64,000 bases of DNA from Jiella endophytica (GTDB taxonomy: Bacteria; Pseudomonadota; Alphaproteobacteria; Rhizobiales; Rhizobiaceae). The stretch covers positions 744,001-808,000 of the forward strand of contig NZ_SOZD01000001.1 of NCBI RefSeq assembly GCF_004519335.1, written 5' to 3'. The number at the start of each line of letters is the position of its first letter. Positions within the stretch are counted from its first letter, which is position 1. Of this stretch, positions 35,164-44,052 are shown one piece after another. The notes beneath the pieces are model-generated. The model ran no database searches and was not told the origin of the DNA. It was given only the letters and a program-made list of their open reading frames with translations. Made by a program: the position numbers and the translations under genes.

Positions 35164-35910
35164 TCAGTGACCGAGATAGACTTCGACGACCTTCGGGTCG
35201 GCCTTGACGTGGGCCATCGGCCCTTCCGAGATCACCCTGCCCTGGTGCAGCACGGTCACCTTGTGGGCGATGTCCTCGACGAACTTCATGTCGTGCTCGA
35301 TGACGATGACCGACCGGCCTTCGATGATCCGGTGCAGGAGTTCGGCGGTCTTGATACGCTCCGAGACGCTCATGCCGGCGACCGGCTCGTCGAGCATCAA
35401 CAGCTCCGGGTCCTGGATCAAAAGCATGCCGATCTCCAGCCACTGCTTCTGGCCGTGGCTGAGATATTCGGCCCGCTCGCCAAGGAGATCGGAGAGGAAG
35501 ATCATCTCGGCGATCTCCTCGACGCGCTCCATCACCTCGGCATCGCGCTTGAAGGCCAGGGCGCCGAAGACGCTGCGGCCGCGCGGGAAGGAGATCTCCA
35601 GATTTTCGAAGACCGTCAGGTCCTCGTAGATCGAGGGGTTCTGGAACTTCCGTCCGACCCCGGCATGGACGATCTGATGTTCCTTCAGCTGGGTCAGTTC
35701 CTTGCCGCGGAAGCGGATCGAGCCGGAGGTGGCGCGGGTCTTGCCGCAGATCAGGTCGAGGGCCGTGGTCTTGCCGGCGCCGTTCGGGCCGATGATCACC
35801 CGGATCTCGCCGGGATCGACATAGAAGGAGAGATCGTCCACCGCCTTGAAGCCGTCGAAAGAGACGGTCAGGGCCTCGACGGCGAGGAGGAAGTCGGTCG
35901 GGTGGGTCAT
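35164..35910 (-). CDS. urtD: Urea/short-amide ABC transporter ATP-binding protein UrtD
   Basis: 248 residues. Walker A is GPNGAGKTT, the LivG/UrtD-type signature reads LSHGQKQWLEIGMLL, Walker B is LLMLDEPVAGMSVSE and the H-loop VIEHDMKFVEDIA. The SHGQKQWLE signature is characteristic of UrtD. It starts 10 bp after urtC with a GAGGAGG site and ends 11 bp before urtE, so the ATPase pair is tightly coupled. Confidence 0.92.
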   Translation of the reverse strand: MTHPTDFLLAVEALTVSFDGFKAVDDLSFYVDPGEIRVIIGPNGAGKTTALDLICGKTRATSGSIRFRGKELTQLKEHQIVHAGVGRKFQNPSIYEDLTVFENLEISFPRGRSVFGALAFKRDAEVMERVEEIAEMIFLSDLLGERAEYLSHGQKQWLEIGMLLIQDPELLMLDEPVAGMSVSERIKTAELLHRIIEGRSVIVIEHDMKFVEDIAHKVTVLHQGRVISEGPMAHVKADPKVVEVYLGH

Positions 35911-35920
35911 GGCGTCCTCC

Positions 35921-37057
35921 TCACTCGGCGATCGCGGCGGGGGCTTCGGCCGGCGCGTCGCGCCGGTCGGAGTTCCGGGTGGCGAGCCGCTTGAACAGCG
36001 GCTGGACGTGGGACTTGTAGATGCCGGCAAGACCGTTCGGGAACGCCATCACCACGGCGATGAACAGGGCGCCCATGGCGAACAGCCAGAGCTCCGGGAA
36101 GCTCTCGGAAAAGGTCGTCTTGCCCCAGTTGACGAGCAGCGTGCCGTAGACCGCGCCGATCAGCGAATAGCGGCCGCCGACGGCGCAGTAGATCACCATC
36201 TCGATCGACGGGACGATGCCGACGAAGGAGGGCGACATGAAGCCGACCTGCAGGGTGAACATGGCGCCGCCGATGCCCGAGATCGCCGCCGCGAAGCAGA
36301 AGACGAAGATCTTGTAGGCGGCGACGTCGTAGCCGGAGAAGCGGACCCGGTCCTCCTTGTCGCGCAGCGCGACGAGGATGCGGCCGAGCTTCGACGAACG
36401 CACCAGCATCGACAGGGCGATGACGCCGAGAAGCAGGAAGGCATTGACGAAATAGAGGATCGTCTTCGCCGTATCCGTGCGGATGTCCCAGCCGTGGAGC
36501 GTCCTGAGGTCGGTGATGCCGTTGACGCCGCCGGTATAGCCCTGCTGGCCGATGATCAGGATGGTCAGGATCGCCGCGATCGCCTGGGTGATGATGGCGA
36601 AATAGACGCCGCCGACCCTTCGCGTGAACATCGCGAAGCCGATGACGAAGGCGAGGATCGCCGGCACCGCGACGACGGCGAGAAGCGTGAAGGCGAAGGA
36701 GTGGAACGGCTCCCAGAACCAGGGCAGCTCGGTGACCTGGTTCCAGTCCATGAAATCCGGGATGCCGGGCGTCGACTGGATCTTGGTGGCCTCCGGCGTC
36801 GAGGCCTCGAGCTTCAGGAACATCGCCATGCAGTAGCCGCCGAGGCCGAAGAAGATCCCCTGCCCGAGGGAGAGGATGCCTGCCGAGCCCCAGCACAGCA
36901 CCAGGCCGACCGCGACGAAGGCGTAGGTGAGATACTTGCCGACGAGATTGAGGCGGAAGGCATCGGTCACCGCGGGCAACAGGATGACGATGATCGCGGC
37001 GAGGATGACGAAGCCGATCAGCTCGGTCTTCTTCAGAGGGTTGAGTAGAGGTGTCAT
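35921..37057 (-). CDS. urtC: Urea/short-amide ABC transporter permease UrtC
   Basis: 378 residues with about ten membrane helices in LivM/UrtC style. Notable are VLCWGSAGILSLGQGIFFGLGGYCMAMFL near residue 55 and the ATPase-docking loop RILVALRDKEDRVRFSGYDV. A long periplasmic loop (about 85-115) is typical of UrtC. It pairs with UrtB in the inner membrane. The start has GAGGAG upstream. Confidence 0.93.
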   Translation of the reverse strand: MTPLLNPLKKTELIGFVILAAIIVILLPAVTDAFRLNLVGKYLTYAFVAVGLVLCWGSAGILSLGQGIFFGLGGYCMAMFLKLEASTPEATKIQSTPGIPDFMDWNQVTELPWFWEPFHSFAFTLLAVVAVPAILAFVIGFAMFTRRVGGVYFAIITQAIAAILTILIIGQQGYTGGVNGITDLRTLHGWDIRTDTAKTILYFVNAFLLLGVIALSMLVRSSKLGRILVALRDKEDRVRFSGYDVAAYKIFVFCFAAAISGIGGAMFTLQVGFMSPSFVGIVPSIEMVIYCAVGGRYSLIGAVYGTLLVNWGKTTFSESFPELWLFAMGALFIAVVMAFPNGLAGIYKSHVQPLFKRLATRNSDRRDAPAEAPAAIAE

Positions 37058-37067
37058 GACGGGCTCC

Positions 37068-37994
37068 TCAGCGGCGGACTTTGAGGACGAAAAGCCCCTG
37101 CGGACGCAGCATCAGGATGCCGACCACGGTGAGCAGCGTGAGGACCTTGGCCATCGAGCCGGAGAGGAAGAACTCCATGGTCGACTGGGCCTGGGAGATG
37201 GTGAAGGCCGAGGCGACCGTGCCGATCAGGCTGGTGGCGCCGCCGAAGACGACGACGAGGAAGGTGTCGACGATGTAGAGCTGGCCGGAACTCGGGCCGG
37301 TCGAGCCGATCATCGTGAAGGCCGAGCCGGCGACGCCGGCGATGCCGCAGCCGAGGCCGAAGGTGAAGCGATCGACCCTTTCGGTGTCGATGCCGACGGC
37401 GCCCGCCATCTGGCGGTTCTGCACCACGGCCCGCACCTTCGCGCCGAAGCGCGAGCGGAACATGATGAGATAGACCGCAAGGGTGATGGCAAGGGTGATC
37501 GCCATGACGATCAGTCCGTTGATCGGGATCTCGATGATGTCGGTGAGCGGCAGCGAGCCCATCATCCATTCCGGCAAGGTCACGCCCACCTCGCGCGCGC
37601 CGAAGATCGTGCGGTAGGCCTGCTGCAGGATCAAAGACAGGCCCCAGGTGGCGAGCAGCGTGTCGAGCGGGCGTTTGTAGAGGAAGCGGATCAGCCCCAT
37701 CTCGACCAGCATGCCGAGGGCGCCGGAGGCGAAGAAGGCGAGCACCATGGCGATGAAGAAGGAGATCGGCATCAGCGCCGGCGCCGTGCTCTGGAAGAAG
37801 TTCGAGCACAGATAGGTGACGTAGGCGCCGAGGATCATGAACTCGCCATGCGCCATGTTGATCACGCCCATCTGGCCGAAGATGATGGCGAGGCCGAGGG
37901 CCATGAGCACGAAGACCGAAAACAGCACCAGGCCGGCGAAGCCCTGCATGGCGAAGATCGATCCGAGCTCGCTCCAACTGTAGTCCGCGAACAT
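37068..37994 (-). CDS. urtB: Urea/short-amide ABC transporter permease UrtB
   Basis: 308 residues with about eight membrane helices, of LivH/UrtB type: LGLAIIFGQMGVINMAHGEFMILGAYV, ATWGLSLILQQAYRTIFG, and the ATPase-docking loop KVRAVVQNRQMAGAVGIDTERVD. It forms the translocation path with UrtC. It is separated from urtA by 120 bp containing a stem-loop. Confidence 0.93.
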   Translation of the reverse strand: MFADYSWSELGSIFAMQGFAGLVLFSVFVLMALGLAIIFGQMGVINMAHGEFMILGAYVTYLCSNFFQSTAPALMPISFFIAMVLAFFASGALGMLVEMGLIRFLYKRPLDTLLATWGLSLILQQAYRTIFGAREVGVTLPEWMMGSLPLTDIIEIPINGLIVMAITLAITLAVYLIMFRSRFGAKVRAVVQNRQMAGAVGIDTERVDRFTFGLGCGIAGVAGSAFTMIGSTGPSSGQLYIVDTFLVVVFGGATSLIGTVASAFTISQAQSTMEFFLSGSMAKVLTLLTVVGILMLRPQGLFVLKVRR

Positions 37995-38039
37995 CGGGAG
38001 GCTCCGAATTCGAGCAAAGGTCGGGGATGGACGTGCGCC

Positions 38040-38058
38040 GGGCCGGCCGAACCGGCCC
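38040..38058 (-). other. Intercistronic stem-loop between urtA and urtB
   Basis: GGGCCGG (38040-38046) and CCGGCCC (38052-38058) form a 7-bp perfect stem with a 5-nt loop in the 120-bp urtA-urtB gap. There is no T-run. It could protect the urtA message or partly stop transcription, giving excess binding protein. Confidence 0.55.
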
Positions 38059-38114
38059 CGGCTGGAGGCGCTGGCCGCGCGCCCGCCAGGGACACGCGAC
38101 CCGATTAAGCCGGC

Positions 38115-39386
38115 TTATTGGTAGCCTTCCGGGAACGGATCCGGCTCCATCAGCTCCTTGGTCTCGTAGACGACCTCGTACTGGCCGTCGGCCTTGGCGT
38201 GGCCGACGCGGGTCTTCGACCAGAGGTGATGGTTCTCGTGGATGCGGACATAGCCTTCCGGCGCGGTGGTCAGCTCGATGCCCGGCGAGGCTTCCTTGAT
38301 CTTGTCGATGTCGAAAGAGCCGGCCTTCTCGACGGCGGCCTTCCACAGCCAGGGACCGAGATAGGCGGCCTGGGTGACGTCGCCGATGACGATGTCCTGG
38401 CCCCACATGTCCTTGAAAGCCTTGACGAACGCCTTGTTGTTGTCGTTGTCGAGGGACTGGAAGTACTTCATCGTGGCATAGGCGCCCTCGATGTTTTCGC
38501 CGCCGATGCCGCGGATCTCGTCCTCGGTGACCGAGATGGTCATCAGCAGCGGCTTTTCCTTCGTCATGTCGATGCCGGCAGCCTTCAGCTGCTTGTAGAA
38601 GGCGACGTTCGAACCGCCGACGACGATGGCGTAGATGACGTCCGGCTTGCGCAGCTTGATCTTGTTGATCACCGAATTGAACTGGGTGTGGCCGAGCGGA
38701 TAGTACTCCTCGCCGACCACCTTCAGGCCGAGGTGATCCTCGATGTGCTTGCGGGCGATCTTGTTGGAGGTGCGTGGCCAGATGTAGTCGGAGCCGAGCA
38801 GATAGAAGCTCTTGGCTCCCTTCTCCTTGGCCACCCAATCGAGGCCGGCGAGGATCTGCTGGGTGGCTTCCTGGCCGGTATAGATGACGTTGGGGCTCTC
38901 CTCGAGGCCCTCGTAGAAGGTCGGGTAGTAGAGCATGCCGTTATACTGCTCGAACACCGGCAGCACGGCCTTGCGCGACGCCGAGGTCCAGCAGCCGAAG
39001 ACCGCCGCGACCTTGTCCTCGACGAGCAGCTTCTTGGCCTTCTCGGCGAAGGTCGGCCAGTCGGACGCCCCGTCTTCCTGGGTGAACTCGATCTTGCGGC
39101 CGAGGACGCCGCCCATGTCGTTGATCTGCTTGATCGCGAGCTTTTCGGCCTGCACCGAGCCGGTTTCCGAGATCGCCATCGTGCCGGTGATCGAGTGGAG
39201 GATGCCCACCTTCACCGTGTCGTCGGTGACGGCGAGACCGGTGGTATTGACCTCGCTCGTCGGCGGCGTCTGGGCGAGGCCGAGCCGCGGCATCGCGGCC
39301 ATGCCGAGCGCCAGAGCGGCGGCGCCGATCATCAGTTTGCGACGCTGCATCGAGCGCGGGGCCGCGCCATTCTTGTCGGTTTGCAT
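38115..39386 (-). CDS. urtA: Urea/short-amide ABC transporter substrate-binding protein UrtA
   Basis: 423 residues. The N-terminus SMQRRKLMIGAAALALGMAA looks like a twin-arginine-type signal. The mature protein is the UrtA/FmdD periplasmic fold: VKVGILHSITGTMAISETG, FGCWTSASRKAVLPVFEQYNGMLYYPTFYEG, YLLGSDYIWPRTSNKIARKH. The LYYPTFYEG and GSDYIWPRT segments are diagnostic for urea/amide binding proteins. It is the first gene of the urtABCDE-fmdAB operon, divergent from the permease-kinase fusion that probably controls it. Confidence 0.94.
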   Translation of the reverse strand: MQTDKNGAAPRSMQRRKLMIGAAALALGMAAMPRLGLAQTPPTSEVNTTGLAVTDDTVKVGILHSITGTMAISETGSVQAEKLAIKQINDMGGVLGRKIEFTQEDGASDWPTFAEKAKKLLVEDKVAAVFGCWTSASRKAVLPVFEQYNGMLYYPTFYEGLEESPNVIYTGQEATQQILAGLDWVAKEKGAKSFYLLGSDYIWPRTSNKIARKHIEDHLGLKVVGEEYYPLGHTQFNSVINKIKLRKPDVIYAIVVGGSNVAFYKQLKAAGIDMTKEKPLLMTISVTEDEIRGIGGENIEGAYATMKYFQSLDNDNNKAFVKAFKDMWGQDIVIGDVTQAAYLGPWLWKAAVEKAGSFDIDKIKEASPGIELTTAPEGYVRIHENHHLWSKTRVGHAKADGQYEVVYETKELMEPDPFPEGYQ

Positions 39387-39708
39387 GAAAACCCCCTGTC
39401 GAATTGGATTGCCGGGACGGGTGCCGGCCGAGCGACGCCCGGCGATTGACAGGGCCGAGGATGGGGGCGGATGCTGCACGGCAACAATACGTCAAATGGC
39501 GTATGGTCGCAGTGCACAAATGCGGCGACACTCCCGCATGCACGTACGGTAAGGCCGGGGATGCGCGCCGCGCATACTCGGGCGTAGGGGCGTGCGCGCA
39601 GTCGTTCGAACGTAGTCAGGTGGAGTCTTTGACCGGATCCAGCGGCCCCGATGTCCAGTCCGGACCAGGCCTCGTCCTCTGCTCGGGAACCGGGCGGGAG
39701 ACCGCCTC
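39387..39708. other. Divergent promoter region between urtA and the sensor kinase
   Basis: 322 bp with no gene. It contains the palindrome at 39487-39504 and several related short words (GTACGGTA near 39545, GCGTA near 39590). It should hold the urtA and kinase promoters, though no convincing -35/-10 pair could be chosen by eye. Confidence 0.5.
39487..39504. promoter_or_regulatory. Palindrome, candidate operator of the LuxR-type response regulator
   Basis: ATACGTCAAATGGCGTAT has arms ATACG/CGTAT, extended by a T-G and a C-G pair, around a 4-nt centre. It lies about 100 bp upstream of urtA on the divergent side. The two-component genes next to it encode a LuxR-type regulator, so this is a plausible binding site; nothing further supports it. 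Confidence 0.4.
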
Positions 39709-42700
39709 GTGACGGCGCCGCAGCGCATCCTCAGGGTCAGGCGAAACTACAATCAGTGGGTCGCCGACGAGACGCTGGAGGACTACGCGCTGCGCTTCAC
39801 CGCCAAGCGCGCCCGGCGGTTCACGCCGTTCCAGATCGCCTCCACCGCCTTCGGCGGCATCTCCTTCCTGGCGCTCGAGGCGATCGGCGGCTCGCTGATC
39901 CTCGGCTGCGGCTTCGCCAACATGATCCCTGCCCTTCTCGTCACCGGGATCCTGATCTTCGGCGCGGCCCTGCCGATCTGCTACAACGCGGCGAAATACG
40001 GGGTCGACATCGATCTCCTCACTCGCGGCGCCGGCTTCGGCTATCTCGGCTCCACCGTCACCTCGCTGATCTACGCCTGCTTCACCTTCATCTTCCTCGC
40101 CATCGAGGCGGCGATCATGGCGATGGCGCTGAAGATGCTGTTCGGCCTGCCGCTGTGGATCGGCTACATCCTGTCGGCGGTGATGGTCATTCCGATCGTC
40201 ACCCTCGGCATCGGCCTGATCAGCCGCTTCCAGGCCTGGACGCAGCCGCTGTGGCTGGCCCTCAACTTCCTGCCCTTCGCGATCCTCGGCTCGCAGGGCG
40301 GCCTGCCGGTGGCGGAGTGGACGGAGTTCCAGGGCAGCCGCGGCGACGGCCATTTCGACCTGCTGCTGTTCGGCGGCGCCTCGGCGATCCTCTTCGCCCT
40401 CATGGCGCAGATCGGCGAACAGGTGGACTATCTGCGATTCCTGCCCCGCCGCACGCCGGGCCACCACGCCTCGTGGTGGGCGGCGCTGATCGCCGGCGGG
40501 CCAGGCTGGATCGTCATCGGCGCGATCAAGATCCTCGCCGGTTCGCTGCTCGCCGTGATGCTGATCGGCAATGGCTTTCCGGCCTTTGACGCGCATCAGC
40601 CGACGGTCATGTATGCGGCACTCTACGAGCGGCTGTTCGGCAGCCCCGAGCTCGCCGTCGTGGTGATGGGCCTCTTCGTCGTCATCGCCCAGACGAAGAT
40701 CAACGTCACCAACGCCTATGCCGGCTCGATCGCCTGGTCGAACTTCTTCTCCCGCCTCACCCACAGCCATCCCGGCCGGGTGGTCTGGCTGGTCTTCAAC
40801 GTCGCGATCGCCGTCCTTCTCATGGAGATGGGGATCCTCCAGGCGCTCGAAGAAATCCTCGGCCTCTACGCCATCCTCGCGGTCTCATGGGTGGCGCCGC
40901 TGGTCGCCGACCTCGTCGTCAACAAGCCGCTGCAGCTTTCGCCCCGCCACATCGAGTTCAAGCGCGCGCATCTCTACGACATCAACCCCGTCGGCTTCGG
41001 CGCGATGGGGGCCGGCATCCTGGTCGGTCTGACGCTGCATACCGGGATCTTCGGCGCGGTGCCGGCGGCGCTTGCAGTCTATGCGGCGCTTCTCACCGCC
41101 TTCGTCGCCTCGCCGCTGATCGCCATTCTGACCGCCGGACGCTTCTACATCGCGCGCCATCCGCGACAGGACTGGGCCGGCATCGAGACGATCGCCTGCG
41201 CGATCTGCGAGCACGAATTCGAGCGCGAGGACATGGCCTTCTGCCCGGCCTATTCCGGTCCGATCTGTTCGCTCTGCTGTTCCCTCGACGCGCGCTGCCA
41301 CGACCTCTGCAAGACCGGCAGCCGGGTGCGCGAGCAGATCGTCGGTGGCCTGCGATACAAGATCTCCGAGCGCCTCGCCCGCTTCGTCGATTCCCCGCAA
41401 GGGCATTATCTGGCGATCTTCTCGATCCTCATCGGCCTCAGCGCCGCGGCGCTGTCGCTCATCCATTTCCAGACGCGGCTGTCACGGCACGCCGATCCGG
41501 ACACCTCGGCGCTGGTCCTCGTCCAGGTCTTCGTCGTTCTCGTCATCCTGATCGGCATCGCCTCCTGGCTGCTCGTGCTTGCGCATGAGAGCCGCCGGGT
41601 GGCGCAGGAGGAATCCAGCCGGCAGACGCTGCTTCTCACCCAGGAGATCGAGGCGCACCGGGCGACCGACGCCGAACTGCAGCTCGCCAAGGAGAAGGCC
41701 GAGGCGGCGAGCCTTGCCAAGACCCGCTTCGTCGTCGGCATGAGCCACGAGCTCAGGACCCCGTTGAACTCGATCCTCGGCTTTGCCCAGATCCTCGACG
41801 AGGACAGCGACATCGACCAGAAGCGCCGCGAGGGCCTGCGCGTCATCCGCCGCTCCGGCGAGCACCTTGCCGGTCTGATCGACGGCCTCCTCGACATCTC
41901 GCGGATCGAGGCCGGCAAGATCGAGATCTATCACGACGTCTTCGCGCTCGAGCCGCTGCTCACCCAGATCGTCGAGATGTTCCGGCTGCAGGCGGGCAAT
42001 GCCGGCCTCGCCTTCGTCTACGAGGTCGACGACCCGCTGCCCAAGCATGTGCGCGGCGACGAGAAGCGCGTCCGGCAGATCCTGATCAACCTGCTATCCA
42101 ACGCCATCAAGTTCACCGCCAAGGGGCGCATCGTCTTTCGCATCCGCTACCGCAACCAGATCGCCACCTTCACCATTTCCGATACCGGGCCCGGCATCTC
42201 GCCGGACAATCTGGAGCGGATCTTCGAGCCGTTCGAGCGCCTGGAAGGCTCGACGGCGGCGCCCGGCATGGGGCTCGGCCTGACGATCACCAAGCTGTTC
42301 AGCGAGATCCTCGGCGGCGACATCCGCGTCGAGAGCGATCTCGGGCGGGGCAGCCGCTTCCATGTCCGGCTGATGCTCGCTGCCACCGCCGAGGACAAGG
42401 CGGCGCCCGAGGCCAGGCGCCGGATCTGCGGCTACGAAGGCCGCCGGATGACCATCCTGTCGGCCGACGACGAGCCGGTGCATCGCCAGCTGATCGAGGA
42501 GATCCTCGGACCCCTCGGCTTTACCGTCCTGACCGCGGACGGCGGCGAGACTTGCCTGCGAATGGCCGATCTCTGCGAACCCGACCTCTTCCTCCTCGAC
42601 ATCAACATGCCGGGGATCGACGGCTGGGGCGTGGCCCGCACAGTGCGAAAGAAGGGCCTCGCGGCGCCGGTGGTGATGATCTCGGCAGGTGCCAGGCCGC

Positions 42701-43059
42701 CCTCGCTCGACCGGCATCTCTACGACGACTGGGTGGCAAAGCCGCTGTCGATCGCGGCGCTGGTCGACGTGATCGGCCGGGCCCTCGCCCTCACCTGGCG
42801 GTTCGAGGGCGACGACGTCGAAACCGTCCCGGCGCGGCACCAGGAATACCGCGGCGAAACGCTGTCACACGGCGAGCGGGCCGAACTCGCAAGGCTGCTC
42901 GACATTGGCTATGTCAGGGGGATCAATGCAAAGCTCGATGAAATTGCGGCCCGCAGACCGGGCACACGGGACGTCGTCGCGCGCTTTCGCCAGCACATGC
43001 TCCGCTTCGACTACGAGGCCTGCCGGCGCGATCTCGACGGGCCGCCCCATGGCTCCTAA
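39709..43059 (+). CDS. NCS1-permease / 8-Cys cluster / histidine kinase / receiver fusion sensor
   Basis: 1116 residues. Residues about 25-480 form a complete-looking purine-cytosine permease (NCS1) domain with about 12 helices (DYALRFTAKRARRFTPFQI, AAKYGVDIDLLTRGAGFGYLGST, TQPLWLALNFLPF). Eight cysteines follow at 497, 500, 512, 520, 523, 524, 530 and 534, suggesting a metal or redox site. Two further helices (about 565-630) and a coiled coil lead to the HisKA H-box MSHELRTPLNSILGF (H680), an HATPase domain (NLLSNAIKF, DTGPGISPDN, GMGLGLTITKLF) and a receiver with D964 (LLDINMPGIDGWG). It probably senses an amide, urea or purine-like compound through the permease fold and phosphorylates the regulator encoded next, which it overlaps by 11 bp. 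Confidence 0.92.
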   Translation: MTAPQRILRVRRNYNQWVADETLEDYALRFTAKRARRFTPFQIASTAFGGISFLALEAIGGSLILGCGFANMIPALLVTGILIFGAALPICYNAAKYGVDIDLLTRGAGFGYLGSTVTSLIYACFTFIFLAIEAAIMAMALKMLFGLPLWIGYILSAVMVIPIVTLGIGLISRFQAWTQPLWLALNFLPFAILGSQGGLPVAEWTEFQGSRGDGHFDLLLFGGASAILFALMAQIGEQVDYLRFLPRRTPGHHASWWAALIAGGPGWIVIGAIKILAGSLLAVMLIGNGFPAFDAHQPTVMYAALYERLFGSPELAVVVMGLFVVIAQTKINVTNAYAGSIAWSNFFSRLTHSHPGRVVWLVFNVAIAVLLMEMGILQALEEILGLYAILAVSWVAPLVADLVVNKPLQLSPRHIEFKRAHLYDINPVGFGAMGAGILVGLTLHTGIFGAVPAALAVYAALLTAFVASPLIAILTAGRFYIARHPRQDWAGIETIACAICEHEFEREDMAFCPAYSGPICSLCCSLDARCHDLCKTGSRVREQIVGGLRYKISERLARFVDSPQGHYLAIFSILIGLSAAALSLIHFQTRLSRHADPDTSALVLVQVFVVLVILIGIASWLLVLAHESRRVAQEESSRQTLLLTQEIEAHRATDAELQLAKEKAEAASLAKTRFVVGMSHELRTPLNSILGFAQILDEDSDIDQKRREGLRVIRRSGEHLAGLIDGLLDISRIEAGKIEIYHDVFALEPLLTQIVEMFRLQAGNAGLAFVYEVDDPLPKHVRGDEKRVRQILINLLSNAIKFTAKGRIVFRIRYRNQIATFTISDTGPGISPDNLERIFEPFERLEGSTAAPGMGLGLTITKLFSEILGGDIRVESDLGRGSRFHVRLMLAATAEDKAAPEARRRICGYEGRRMTILSADDEPVHRQLIEEILGPLGFTVLTADGGETCLRMADLCEPDLFLLDINMPGIDGWGVARTVRKKGLAAPVVMISAGARPPSLDRHLYDDWVAKPLSIAALVDVIGRALALTWRFEGDDVETVPARHQEYRGETLSHGERAELARLLDIGYVRGINAKLDEIAARRPGTRDVVARFRQHMLRFDYEACRRDLDGPPHGS

Positions 43060-43933
43060 GCCCGCCGACGCCCGCCTCGTCGTCCTGGCGGTGGAAGACT
43101 CGCCCGAGGCCGCGGCCTTCCTGGTCGAGGCGCTGGAGCGGGAGGGGATGACGGTGCTCGTCGCACCGGACGGCTCGCGCGCCGTCTCGATCGCCGAAAG
43201 GGTGACGCCCGACGTCATCCTGATGGACGCGATCATGCCCGGCAAGGACGGTTTCGAGACCACCGAATGGATCAAGGCCAACGAGAAGCTCGCCGACATC
43301 CCGATCATCTTCATGACCGGCCTCAGCGAGACCGAACATATTGTGCGCGCCTTTGCCGCCGGCGGCGTCGACTACGTCACGAAGCCGATCAAGCCGGAGG
43401 AACTCGTCGCCCGCATCGGCGTCCACAACCAGATCGCCAAGGCGAGCCGCGGCGCCAAGCAGGCCCTCGACACCGCCGGGCGCTATCTCTTCGCGGTCGA
43501 CGGCGCCGGCGCGCTTCTCTGGGCGACGCCGCAGGCGCGGCAACTCCTGGCACTCGACGATCCGCGGGCGTTGAAGCTGCTTCCCGTGCCGGCGGAGATG
43601 CTGAGGGCGGGCGGATCGAAGATGCTCGCCTCCGGGCTGACGGTGACTGTGGTCGGCCAGCCGGACGAGAGCGAGTTCCTTATCCGCATCACCCGCGAAA
43701 GCATGGAGGAGGACATCGCCAGCCTGCAGCGCAGCCTCCATCTCACGGCACGTGAAGCCGAGGTCGTGCTCTGGCTTGCCAAGGGCAAGGCCAATCGCGA
43801 CATCGCCGACATCCTGGCGCTCAGCCCGCGCACGGTGAACAAGCATCTGGAGGTGATCTTCCGCAAGCTCGGCGTCGAGAACCGCGCCGCGGCGACGGCG
43901 ATCGCCGTGCGCCACCTCTCCGGCAACGGCTGA
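43049..43933 (+). CDS. LuxR-family response regulator
   Basis: 294 residues. The receiver domain (about 8-130) has the acidic start AVEDSPEAAAF, phosphoacceptor D60 in ILMDAIMPGKDGFE, the threonine in FMTGLSE and the lysine in VTKPIKPEEL. A middle PAS-like stretch (about 150-215) precedes a C-terminal LuxR helix-turn-helix (LTAREAEVVLWLAKGKANRDIADILALSPRTVNKHLEVIFRKLG). It should bind DNA when phosphorylated by the permease-kinase fusion, whose gene it overlaps. The divergent urt-fmd operon is the likely target. Confidence 0.92.
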   Translation: MAPKPADARLVVLAVEDSPEAAAFLVEALEREGMTVLVAPDGSRAVSIAERVTPDVILMDAIMPGKDGFETTEWIKANEKLADIPIIFMTGLSETEHIVRAFAAGGVDYVTKPIKPEELVARIGVHNQIAKASRGAKQALDTAGRYLFAVDGAGALLWATPQARQLLALDDPRALKLLPVPAEMLRAGGSKMLASGLTVTVVGQPDESEFLIRITRESMEEDIASLQRSLHLTAREAEVVLWLAKGKANRDIADILALSPRTVNKHLEVIFRKLGVENRAAATAIAVRHLSGNG

Positions 43934-44002
43934 GCAAGACGAGGAGCCCGCCGAGGCATCGGCGCAGAGTTTGAGCGCCGTCAGCCACAGAGGGCCGGAC
44001 GC

Positions 44003-44027
44003 GCCGGGCGAAAGTCCTCCGCCCGGC
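44003..44027. terminator. Stem-loop between convergent response-regulator and dioxygenase genes
   Basis: GCCGGGCG (44003-44010) and CGCCCGGC (44020-44027) make a perfect 8-bp stem with a 9-nt loop in the 119-bp convergent gap. It probably terminates one or both transcripts, although a T-run is missing. Confidence 0.6.
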
Positions 44028-44052
44028 CGCAACGCCCCAGGAAGGCCGATGC

